A DNA stretch of 64,000 nucleotides, taken from the NCBI GenBank assembly GCA_047621325.1, contig JBLHLT010000005.1, positions 143,530-207,529 of the forward strand, given 5' to 3'. The DNA is from Bermanella sp047621325. Its GTDB lineage: Bacteria; Pseudomonadota; Gammaproteobacteria; Pseudomonadales; Oceanobacteraceae. Below are positions 17,232-23,981 of the stretch, piece by piece (within the stretch, counting starts at the first letter, position 1; each line of letters starts with the position of its first letter). The position numbers and the translations under genes were made by a program. The notes below the pieces were generated by a model. The model searched no databases, was not told where the DNA came from, and was given only the letters and a program-made list of their open reading frames with translations.

Positions 17232-17629
17232 CAATGCTCACCTTCACCTGATAAAGGCGTTTTCACCACGGGTCTTCCATCACCCCACTTGGGTTGTGCC
17301 TTATTTGACCGTTTAGCTTTAGAGGCCCGCTGTGGTTTTTTCGGTTTTGCCTTATTCATAGCCAACTGTTCCAGTGGCGAGACGGCATCTGGGTCAGGTA
17401 AGGCAGTATGGATTTGAGCCAGTAAATCCAAGGAAAATAAATACTTAAACAGAATCGCCGTCTGCCCAGACTGGCCAGCCTCTATATTTTGCGCGGCGCG
17501 CAAGCTTATCTCAGCCAATGCAGCCTGTTCGGCTTGAGTATTATTTTGCTCAATACGGGTTTGCCGGCACACCTCACCAAGGCGCACCAACACTGAGTTC
17601 ACAGCCTGATCAGGTAACATTGGTAGCAT
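17231..17629 (-). CDS. hipB: HipB-like antitoxin, XRE-type
   Basis: This 132-residue protein precedes hipA and overlaps it by one base, the normal toxin-antitoxin order. An N-terminal helix-turn-helix-like segment runs over about residues 12-70 (LGEVCRQTRIEQNNTQ ... YLFSLDLLAQIHTALP). A Lys/Arg-rich, apparently disordered tail follows (KPKKPQRASKAKRSNKAQ). It should bind and neutralise HipA and repress the operon. The tail is longer than in E. coli HipB. No clear ribosome site precedes the ATG; a second ATG lies nine bases later. Confidence 0.78.
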   Translation of the reverse strand: MLPMLPDQAVNSVLVRLGEVCRQTRIEQNNTQAEQAALAEISLRAAQNIEAGQSGQTAILFKYLFSLDLLAQIHTALPDPDAVSPLEQLAMNKAKPKKPQRASKAKRSNKAQPKWGDGRPVVKTPLSGEGEH

Positions 17630-17780
17630 TTATAATCCGTCTATTTATACATATTAATTTTAAATATTAGATCAATATGCATAAATACACCTATTTTTTC
17701 AACAATTATTATTCTGCTACTCAAATATCAATTCAGCGTAAGTCCAAAAATACACCTTATCACTCACAACCCCAATATAT

Positions 17781-17868
17781 CGCTCGCGGTGCAAGCTCGT
17801 ACATTATTGAAATCAACCTAAACCGCTGATTACTACCCAACCTGTAAGAGCCGAGCACCGCTCGCGCA
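17781..17868. repeat. Inverted pair of REP-like units (family 1)
   Basis: CGCTCGCGGTGCAAGCTCG followed by TACA (17781-17803) and, inverted, CTGTAAGAGCCGAGCACCG followed by CTCGCG (17842-17868) form a REPIN-like pair around about 38 bp. Related units occur at 27901-27947 and 32256-32280. Confidence 0.6.
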
Positions 17869-17904
17869 ATCAAAAGCCTAATTCATGCGACACAAGGCGA
17901 TCAA

Positions 17905-17926
17905 CATCCCCATCCCCATCCCCATC
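17905..17926 (+). repeat. Short tandem repeat, CATCCC
   Basis: CATCCC is repeated three times and followed by CATC (22 bp) in the non-coding region upstream of the MMPL gene. It could vary in copy number by slippage; no regulatory role is evident. Confidence 0.7.
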
Positions 17927-18002
17927 TAGCAATAAACAAAAGATTACCGTAATGTTCGGCCAGCATTCTCATAAATATAAAAATAACAAACGGAATTAAA
18001 GC

Positions 18003-20339
18003 ATGAACGATCGTCTCGCTACGTGGCTGGTACATAGCCGCAACAAAATCGCCATGGCCGCCATACTGGTTATCATTGGCCTCACCCTAGGCTTAACCCA
18101 GTTACAATTTAACGGCAGCTACAAAATCTTTTTTGATGACTCTAACGAACAACTGATTGCCCATGAAAAAAACGAAAGTATTTACATCAAAAGTAATAAT
18201 TTATTATTTGTATTTGAAGCACTTAACGGCGACATCTATACCCGTGAAAATTTAGCCAGTGTTGAATCCATCACCCACCAAGCTTGGCAACTCCCCTATT
18301 CCAGCCGTGTTGATTCCCTAACCAATTACCAACACACCGAAGTAAGCGAAGACGATCTACTGGTGGCAGACCTAGTAGAAGACGCAATGAGCCTTACGGA
18401 CGAACAACTTACACGCATCAAAAATATTGCATCCAACGAAGTAGCACTGGTGAATCGACTAGTCTCTGATCGCCATCATTCGACCGGAATCAATGTCGTT
18501 TTAAATATGCCTAACGATACAAAACAAGCCGAAGGCAAAGCAACCGTTGAGCTAGTGGCTGCCGCACGCCAATTACGCACCGAAATTGAAGCAGAAAACC
18601 CCAACATTAAAATTCACCTGCAAGGTCTTAGCATTGTTAATACGGCATTTAATGAATCGACCGAATATGATGCCATGTATTTATTCCCAATATTATTTTT
18701 GTTAATTGTACTCATGTTGCTGTTTTTATTACGCTCGGCTTGGTCTGCATTTGTTACCACCATTGTAATTATTGTGGGTGTGGTAATAAGCGAAGGCTTT
18801 GTGGGCTGGATTGGCTACGACTTAAATCAGGTAAACGTCATGGCACCCATTATTATTTTGACCCTCGCCGTGTGTGACTGCGTACATTTACTAGCAAGTT
18901 ATTTACACCACTTATCATTGGGTCAAAACCGTAAAGACGCCATGACACAAGCCATGAAAATAAATCTGCAACCGGTATTTTTAACCAGCTTCACCACCGC
19001 CATTGGCTTTTTAGCTATGAACACCTCTGACGTGCCGCCCTTTAGAGAGCTTGGCAACTTTGCAGCCTTTGGTGTAATGGCTGCGTTCTTTTTAAGCGTC
19101 ACCATATTACCTGCCCTTGCTGTTTGGTTACCTATGAAAGCCAAGCCAATGGAAGAAGGCAAGATGCTATGGTCAAGTCGCATTGCCGACTTCTCAATCA
19201 AACACCGCAAGGTTTTATTACCCAGCGTATTAATAACGGCAACACTTCTAGCATCGCTAACACTATTAAATGAATTAAACGACAATACCGTTGCGTACTT
19301 TGATGAGAGCACCGAATTTAGACAAGCATCCGAATATATGGAGCAAAATCTAACAGGTTTTGATGTATTAAATTATTCACTAGACAGCGGCGAAATTGGC
19401 GGCGTCAACAACCCTGATTTTTTAAAAAAAGTAGATGCATTTGTTAAATGGTTTAAAAACCAGCCTGAAATTGTCAACGCACTCGCCTACACCGACACCA
19501 TCAAACGCCTCAACCAAAATATGAATTCTAATAACCCCGCTTATTATGAAATCCCTGAAAGCCGCGAACTCGCCTCTCAATATCAGCTTTTATACGAATT
19601 ATCATTACCGTATGGGTTAGACCTGAATAACCAAGTTGATGCGCAAAAACGCTCACTCTTTTTAGCGTTTGGCGTAGTAGGCTCACAAGCAAAAGGTTTA
19701 ATTGAACTAGACCAACGCGCACAAACTTGGTTCACACAAAATGCCCCACAACTTGCTGTACCTGCATCGGGCATTTCAACCATGTTTGCACATGTTGGTA
19801 AAAAGAATATCGACTCCATGTTATCGGGGTCAGTAATTGCCATTATCCTCATCACAATCACATTAATTATTGCATTAGGTTCAATTAGATTTGGCTTAAT
19901 GAGCTTACTCCCAAACGTCTTCCCTGCTTTAATCACATTCGGTATTTGGGGTATTGCAGTTGGTCAAGTGGACTTAGGCGTAGCCGTCGTATTCAGCTTA
20001 ACACTGGGAATTGTAGTTGATGATACCGTCCACTTTTTTAGCAAATATCAGCGTGCTAAAAATCAACTAGGACACACCTCGGCCGACGCAGTACGTTATG
20101 CATTTCAAACTGTAGCCAAACCCTTAGTCATCACCACCATCGTATTAGTAGCCGGCTTCTCTGTGTTGATGCTGTCTAATTTTACCGCCAATGTAAAAAT
20201 GGGAATCATGATCAGTGGGACCATCAGCGCCGCACTTGTTTTTGATTTTTTACTTTTACCTGCTTTATTAATGAAGTTTGACAAACAAACAGCACCAACA
20301 GAAGAAGCCGAGAACGATGGCGTTGCAACGCAAGTCTAA
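18003..20339 (+). CDS. MMPL-type RND transporter
   Basis: This 778-residue protein has two RND repeats. Each has one N-terminal helix, a large periplasmic loop and five clustered helices (about 225-380 and 615-765). Conserved motifs include PIIILTLAVCDCVHLLASY in the first half and SLTLGIVVDDTVHFFSKYQ in the second, with the helix-4 acidic pair typical of proton-coupled RND proteins. It stands alone, without a membrane-fusion protein, so it is more like hopanoid or lipid exporters (HpnN/MmpL class) than AcrB. Substrate unknown. Confidence 0.83.
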   Translation: MNDRLATWLVHSRNKIAMAAILVIIGLTLGLTQLQFNGSYKIFFDDSNEQLIAHEKNESIYIKSNNLLFVFEALNGDIYTRENLASVESITHQAWQLPYSSRVDSLTNYQHTEVSEDDLLVADLVEDAMSLTDEQLTRIKNIASNEVALVNRLVSDRHHSTGINVVLNMPNDTKQAEGKATVELVAAARQLRTEIEAENPNIKIHLQGLSIVNTAFNESTEYDAMYLFPILFLLIVLMLLFLLRSAWSAFVTTIVIIVGVVISEGFVGWIGYDLNQVNVMAPIIILTLAVCDCVHLLASYLHHLSLGQNRKDAMTQAMKINLQPVFLTSFTTAIGFLAMNTSDVPPFRELGNFAAFGVMAAFFLSVTILPALAVWLPMKAKPMEEGKMLWSSRIADFSIKHRKVLLPSVLITATLLASLTLLNELNDNTVAYFDESTEFRQASEYMEQNLTGFDVLNYSLDSGEIGGVNNPDFLKKVDAFVKWFKNQPEIVNALAYTDTIKRLNQNMNSNNPAYYEIPESRELASQYQLLYELSLPYGLDLNNQVDAQKRSLFLAFGVVGSQAKGLIELDQRAQTWFTQNAPQLAVPASGISTMFAHVGKKNIDSMLSGSVIAIILITITLIIALGSIRFGLMSLLPNVFPALITFGIWGIAVGQVDLGVAVVFSLTLGIVVDDTVHFFSKYQRAKNQLGHTSADAVRYAFQTVAKPLVITTIVLVAGFSVLMLSNFTANVKMGIMISGTISAALVFDFLLLPALLMKFDKQTAPTEEAENDGVATQV

Positions 20340-20360
20340 CGCCTTAACTAAACCCAAATA

Positions 20361-20389
20361 ATAAACGCCGCAATTGCGGCGTTTATTTT
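20361..20389. terminator. Intrinsic terminator after the MMPL gene
   Basis: A perfect 11-bp stem (ATAAACGCCGC / GCGGCGTTTAT) with AATT loop is followed by TTTTG, 21 bp after the stop codon. Confidence 0.85.
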
Positions 20390-20530
20390 GAGACAAAGCA
20401 TTATTAAAATCAGTCAGATACCTTAATAGCCTCTATAATTTTATGACTAAACATAACAACTGCGTTAAATCGGTTTAACCATTACAAACCTTCATTCTGA
20501 TTAAGGAGCCTTAAATACTTTTTTACCACT

Positions 20531-20956
20531 TTAGTTACTAGCCGCAACCAAATACCAAGCAACTTGTACCAACATCGCAATCAATACAAAACACCCAACC
20601 AAAAACAGCCTAAGTCTCATTGGGACATAATTAGAACCACAATGCACATAAGCATGAGCGAATCGACTCAGTGTGAACAGCCACGCCAAACCGACAGCAA
20701 CCATATTGACAGCATCGATACTGTAAAACACTAAACACAATACGTAGAACAACACAGGGGCTTCAAACTGGTTTGCGATATTATTAGAAACCTTGATCAC
20801 AGAATCTGGCCACATGCGATTATTTAATGCCGTCTGATTACGATTCACATCACCCGCTTTTACCGCTTGGGCCTTCCTAACGCCTAACAAAATAAACATT
20901 ATGAGAGTCAGTAAAATTTGTGCCAGAACAGGCCAAATAATAAGGTTTGAGTTCAT
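20531..20956 (-). CDS. MAPEG-family membrane protein
   Basis: This 141-residue protein has four transmembrane helices and the MAPEG signature in the second helix region (NRMWPDSVIKVSNNIANQFE, then APVLFYVLCL). The family includes microsomal glutathione S-transferases and other eicosanoid or glutathione enzymes; bacterial members are mostly uncharacterised. It is divergent from a TetR-type gene, with paired operator-like repeats between them, so TetR control is likely. Confidence 0.8.
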   Translation of the reverse strand: MNSNLIIWPVLAQILLTLIMFILLGVRKAQAVKAGDVNRNQTALNNRMWPDSVIKVSNNIANQFEAPVLFYVLCLVFYSIDAVNMVAVGLAWLFTLSRFAHAYVHCGSNYVPMRLRLFLVGCFVLIAMLVQVAWYLVAASN

Positions 20957-20989
20957 TGGGTTTCTCCTTAGTTACAGACTGGTGTTAAA

Positions 20990-21028
20990 ATGGACACTGT
21001 CAGTATGGTCATCAATATGGACGGTGTC
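20990..21028. promoter_or_regulatory. Candidate TetR operator: two near-identical palindromic boxes
   Basis: ATGGACACTGTC (20990-21001) and ATGGACGGTGTC (21017-21028) are spaced 27 bp apart between the divergent MAPEG and TetR genes. The core of each (GACxxxGTC) is itself a near-palindrome. Spacing and location fit autoregulation plus control of MAPEG. Confidence 0.55.
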
Positions 21029-21032
21029 AATT

Positions 21033-21650
21033 TTGAAAGATAAACAAAAGCGTACCGCTGGGCAAAAGCACGGCGACCTAAGGGCAGAACTACTACAAGA
21101 GGGATTAAAACTACTCGACTCACAGGGTATTGAGGCTATAACCATCCGCGCCGTAGCACGTAACGCAGGGGTAGCCCATTCAGCGCCCGCAAATCACTTC
21201 CCTAATAGGCAAGCTATGTTAACGGCCATTGCTGCAATTATTTTTGCAGATCTAGCCGATCAAACCACAGAAGCAATAACCGATTTATCGGATAAACCGG
21301 AGCAAGCCATACAGGCTTTTGCCGAAACCTGCTTTCAGTTTGCTTTCGACACCCCATACCGTTATCAACTGCTGTGGCAACGTCAATTGATCAATCAAGA
21401 CGATCCAGCCGTAGCCAAAGAAATGGAGCGAATCTACTCGGCACTTCTGTCGTTACTACAACAAGACAAAATACATCATCGCGTTGATACCGAAACAGAT
21501 GCCATTGCAATATGGTCGATGATCCACGGCTATATAAGCATGCGATTAGACGGGAATCTTGTGGCAGGTAATGACACAGTCACCCATCTTCCTCGACACA
21601 AAGCGATTCTATTATCACTAATTGATGGTATTTATTATCGTAAAAGCTAA
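21033..21650 (+). CDS. TetR/AcrR-family transcriptional regulator
   Basis: This protein of about 205 residues has an N-terminal helix-turn-helix (ITIRAVARNAGVAHSAPANH followed by FPNRQAML) and an all-helical ligand domain, including FDTPYRYQLLWQ. I place the start at TTG 21033 (MKDKQKRTAGQKHGDL), since the open frame extends upstream across the divergent MAPEG start. GTG at 21024 is an alternative that would overlap the second operator box. It probably represses itself and the MAPEG gene. The inducer is unknown. Confidence 0.85.
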   Translation: MKDKQKRTAGQKHGDLRAELLQEGLKLLDSQGIEAITIRAVARNAGVAHSAPANHFPNRQAMLTAIAAIIFADLADQTTEAITDLSDKPEQAIQAFAETCFQFAFDTPYRYQLLWQRQLINQDDPAVAKEMERIYSALLSLLQQDKIHHRVDTETDAIAIWSMIHGYISMRLDGNLVAGNDTVTHLPRHKAILLSLIDGIYYRKS

Positions 21651-21827
21651 CAACATTAAGAGGGGAATCATGAAGCAGGTGTAGCGCCTAACGCCACACC
21701 AAGTGAATTATATTTGAATCACATTCATAGCCATAAAAAGGAGGGAGGCCTGATCTTACTTAGCCTATCTTTTTATTGTGAATGATATATTTTTATCATG
21801 AGTATCACGCATATACGCGATAAATTA

Positions 21828-22469
21828 TTATGCCTTTTCAATAACGATCTGATAATAAAAAACACCCGTTTTATCAGCTGACTCTTTTGCAATCATAAGA
21901 GCTTGCTCCTGCTTAGTTTTTCTCTGAAGCAGCCTATCAACCTGGTTTAACGGATGATTTGGGAAATACATTTGAGTGGTCAGTTCGAAGTAGCCTTTTT
22001 TGGTCACTTTAAAATGAATATGAGGCGGGCGTGACCAACCATTCCCAACGGGATAAATACCAGGCTGTATGGTCTTAAAACGAAATTCACCATTTTTACC
22101 TGAAGGCACAATCGCCCACCCCTGAAAGTTATCATCTATTGGCGCGGGATTAGAGTCATGAGGATGTGCATACCTACCTGCAGCGTTTGCCTGCCACAAA
22201 TCAACTGTCGCGTCCTCAACAGGATTACCCTCCGTATCTAAAACCACACCATGAATAATAATTTTTTTGCCTATTGCATCTTGGTTACGACCTTTTATAT
22301 TTGTAAGATCAAAGTCTTTATCTTTCTGTGCAATTATTGGATAGAACGGCCCTTCTATTTCGTTAGGAGTCGAAGGGGTTTTCTTAAATTCACCATCATT
22401 ACTCATTGCATGACCTGCAACCCCTAACGTACTTAACAAACTTGCCTTAAAAAAATTACGACGATTCAT
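21828..22469 (-). CDS. Exported intradiol ring-cleavage dioxygenase-like protein (Tat signal)
   Basis: This protein of about 213 residues starts with a Tat-type leader, MNRRNFFKASLLSTLG. The body matches the protocatechuate/catechol dioxygenase fold: EGPFYPI, VEDATVDLWQANAAGRYAHP with an iron-ligand Tyr, and the His ligands in RPPHIHFKV. Canonical enzymes cleave catechols between the hydroxyls in the cytoplasm; exported relatives are poorly understood. It lies alone with a lipoprotein gene upstream, with no aromatic catabolic genes nearby. The upstream ATG at 22475 adds two residues. Confidence 0.78.
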   Translation of the reverse strand: MNRRNFFKASLLSTLGVAGHAMSNDGEFKKTPSTPNEIEGPFYPIIAQKDKDFDLTNIKGRNQDAIGKKIIIHGVVLDTEGNPVEDATVDLWQANAAGRYAHPHDSNPAPIDDNFQGWAIVPSGKNGEFRFKTIQPGIYPVGNGWSRPPHIHFKVTKKGYFELTTQMYFPNHPLNQVDRLLQRKTKQEQALMIAKESADKTGVFYYQIVIEKA

Positions 22470-22525
22470 TAACAATTCCTTTTATACAATATACGTATAG
22501 AAAAATAACAACCCAATAAATGCTA

Positions 22526-23002
22526 TTACCTATCAACAAGCGATAGCCAATAATCCTTATTATCCATAGACCTAAAGCCTGCGCTTAAGTAAATTTCTGA
22601 CATCGAGACAATTTTTGGGAACAAGATTGTCTCCCCCCCAATAACGTCCACACTTACTGCCGAATGCAGGGCTGTATTAGATTTCGCGACATAGCCGTAA
22701 ACAGTACCGTATTCCGTCACTGTATATTTACCGGGTTTAAGATCATCTAAATAAACGATTCTAACGTCTGGCCTAAACGGAATACTAAGCTCATGAATGA
22801 CACCAGACTCTTCATGCTTTAAAAAAACAATAACAGTAAGCCCCTGCCCATGAGTGCCAGGATTGTTAGATAAGGTCAGTGAAAAAACCCCAAAGGCGAT
22901 ATTTCCCATCAGCTCTTGATCAGCTTTAGTGAGTGCGGCGCAACTAGATATAGATAAAAAAACAAGGGACAGCCCGATTAGTTTGAAAAATTGCATATTC
23001 AC
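22526..23002 (-). CDS. Putative lipoprotein
   Basis: This 158-residue protein has a signal sequence ending in a lipobox (SISSC, Cys near residue 21), so it is probably lipidated and anchored in the envelope. The mature part is beta-rich and ends YWLSLVDR. No family is recognised. It precedes the Tat-exported dioxygenase-like gene by about 50 bp on the same strand and may be cotranscribed with it. Confidence 0.6.
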   Translation of the reverse strand: MNMQFFKLIGLSLVFLSISSCAALTKADQELMGNIAFGVFSLTLSNNPGTHGQGLTVIVFLKHEESGVIHELSIPFRPDVRIVYLDDLKPGKYTVTEYGTVYGYVAKSNTALHSAVSVDVIGGETILFPKIVSMSEIYLSAGFRSMDNKDYWLSLVDR

Positions 23003-23443
23003 TCAACTTGAGATTATTGGTTCACAGTCTTATCAACTGAAAAAGGAATCATTAGTGGGACGGTAATACTAAAAGCCGCTATATTTTATCTGCCTATTAA
23101 ACCTTGAATTTAAACGTAAAACGCCCACGCTGTTCACAATCACTCTCATACATCAGAGTGATTTTAAGTCGACCAAAGTGCCTTCCACAAAAAAGCGCCA
23201 AGCAAAACACATTACATTGTGTGATACCTTGGCGCTCATAACGTTCCATCAAATAGAAAATATATAACTTAGAGTGACAACCCCAATAGCTTTCATTAAG
23301 GGTTAGAAGATTAAATACAGCGTGAACTCAGCTTATTAATATTAGCCGCTAAGCCTCACAACCAAAAGCAGGGATACCCTTTTGATTTTGGATTTCTCAG
23401 ATTACGTCTAAGTGAACTACAACCAATCCATAGCAGCCACTTG
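23003..23443. other. Gene-free stretch at the left border of the cassette cluster
   Basis: No gene is seen. It contains a short dyad (TCACTCT / AGAGTGA, 23140-23161), a strong minus-strand terminator (23187-23236) and, at its right edge, a half attC site. The rest between about 23260 and 23430 shows no clear pairing partner for that half-site, so the last attC of the array seems truncated or decayed. Confidence 0.55.
23187..23236 (-). terminator. Intrinsic terminator, minus strand
   Basis: AGCGCCAAG and CTTGGCGCT pair around an inner ACACA/TGTGT hairpin. On the minus strand the structure is followed by TTTTTTGTG. It is placed to end transcripts running out of the integron cassettes. Confidence 0.75.
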
Positions 23444-23449
23444 TTATGT
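23430..23449 (-). repeat. Half attC site (R''-L'' end only)
   Basis: On the minus strand ACATAACAAGTGGCTGC follows, and overlaps, the stop codon of the 136-residue cassette gene, exactly as the R'' and L'' boxes do at the other attC sites here. A matching R' end was not found within 150 bp. Confidence 0.5.
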
Positions 23450-23854
23450 ATTTATTATTACTGCCGCGCTAACAAAACAAATTGTTGATATAAATATGCC
23501 TATTAATGGCACCTTGAACCAATATGCTTTAGCCAAGATAAGATAAAACATAGCAATTAACGCTGGCAAAATAGAAAACCAAATAGATTGTTGGATTATC
23601 TCGTAATGTGACCAACTTAAAGGAATATATAAACCCGCTAACATCATACAACCAAGACTGTGGCTCGCATTAAAACCAACCCAAGCTTTCCATATTGAAG
23701 TGTCTTTTGTTAATACTAATGATGTCCCCTTCATTGCTGAAGTAACCGAGGCATCATACGCGTCAAACTTGCTGGTAAAAAATGTTAAAAACAAATGAAT
23801 TGCACCAAGGATACCCAATATTGAAGCCCCTGCAATTATTAAAATCTGCCCCAT
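23444..23854 (-). CDS. Cassette gene: small four-helix membrane protein (LIC_13387-like)
   Basis: This 136-residue protein has four transmembrane helices (about residues 5-27, 60-80, 90-110 and 113-133) with the conserved-looking patches FTSKFDAYD and WKAWVGFNASHSLGCM. It resembles a family I recall as LIC_13387, of unknown function. An AGGAGT ribosome site precedes the ATG. Its stop codon lies in the R'' box of a half attC, and attC 23876-23975 lies upstream, so it is an integron cassette gene. AT-rich compared with the core genes. Confidence 0.65.
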   Translation of the reverse strand: MGQILIIAGASILGILGAIHLFLTFFTSKFDAYDASVTSAMKGTSLVLTKDTSIWKAWVGFNASHSLGCMMLAGLYIPLSWSHYEIIQQSIWFSILPALIAMFYLILAKAYWFKVPLIGIFISTICFVSAAVIINT

Positions 23855-23875
23855 GGTTTGACTCCTATTGCGAAC

Positions 23876-23975
23876 ACATAACGCCTAAATAACAGGCAAA
23901 AAATAGTTGGCTAAAATAAGCGACGAAGGAGCAAAAGCCAACTGTTTTTTGTCCTTGTTGATTTTCTTGTTAGAT
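23876..23975 (-). repeat. Integron attC site 1
   Basis: A 100-bp imperfect palindrome is bounded by RYYYAAC (ACATAAC, 23876-23882) and GTTRRRY (GTTAGAT, 23969-23975) on the plus strand. The inner arms GGCAAAAAATAGTTGGCT and AGCCAACTGTTTTTTGTCC pair. Orientation is for cassettes read on the minus strand. The inner part closely resembles attC site 2. Confidence 0.88.
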
Positions 23976-23981
23976 TTTTAT

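Larger units (their letters stand above)
17641..18002. other. Gene-free stretch between hipB and the MMPL gene
   Basis: No credible gene is seen. It holds the divergent promoter region for hipBA and the MMPL transporter, an inverted pair of REP-like units (17781-17868) and a short CATCCC tandem repeat (17905-17926). The left part is AT-rich, as expected for promoter DNA. Confidence 0.6.

Noticed and set aside
17905..17926. CATCCC repeats as a CRISPR or larger array
   Set aside because: Only three short tandem units with no spacers.
21684..21700. GCCTAACGCCACACCAAGTG as another attC end
   Set aside because: It has the right outer-box form, but no matching GTTRRRY box with complementary arms lies within 150 bp.
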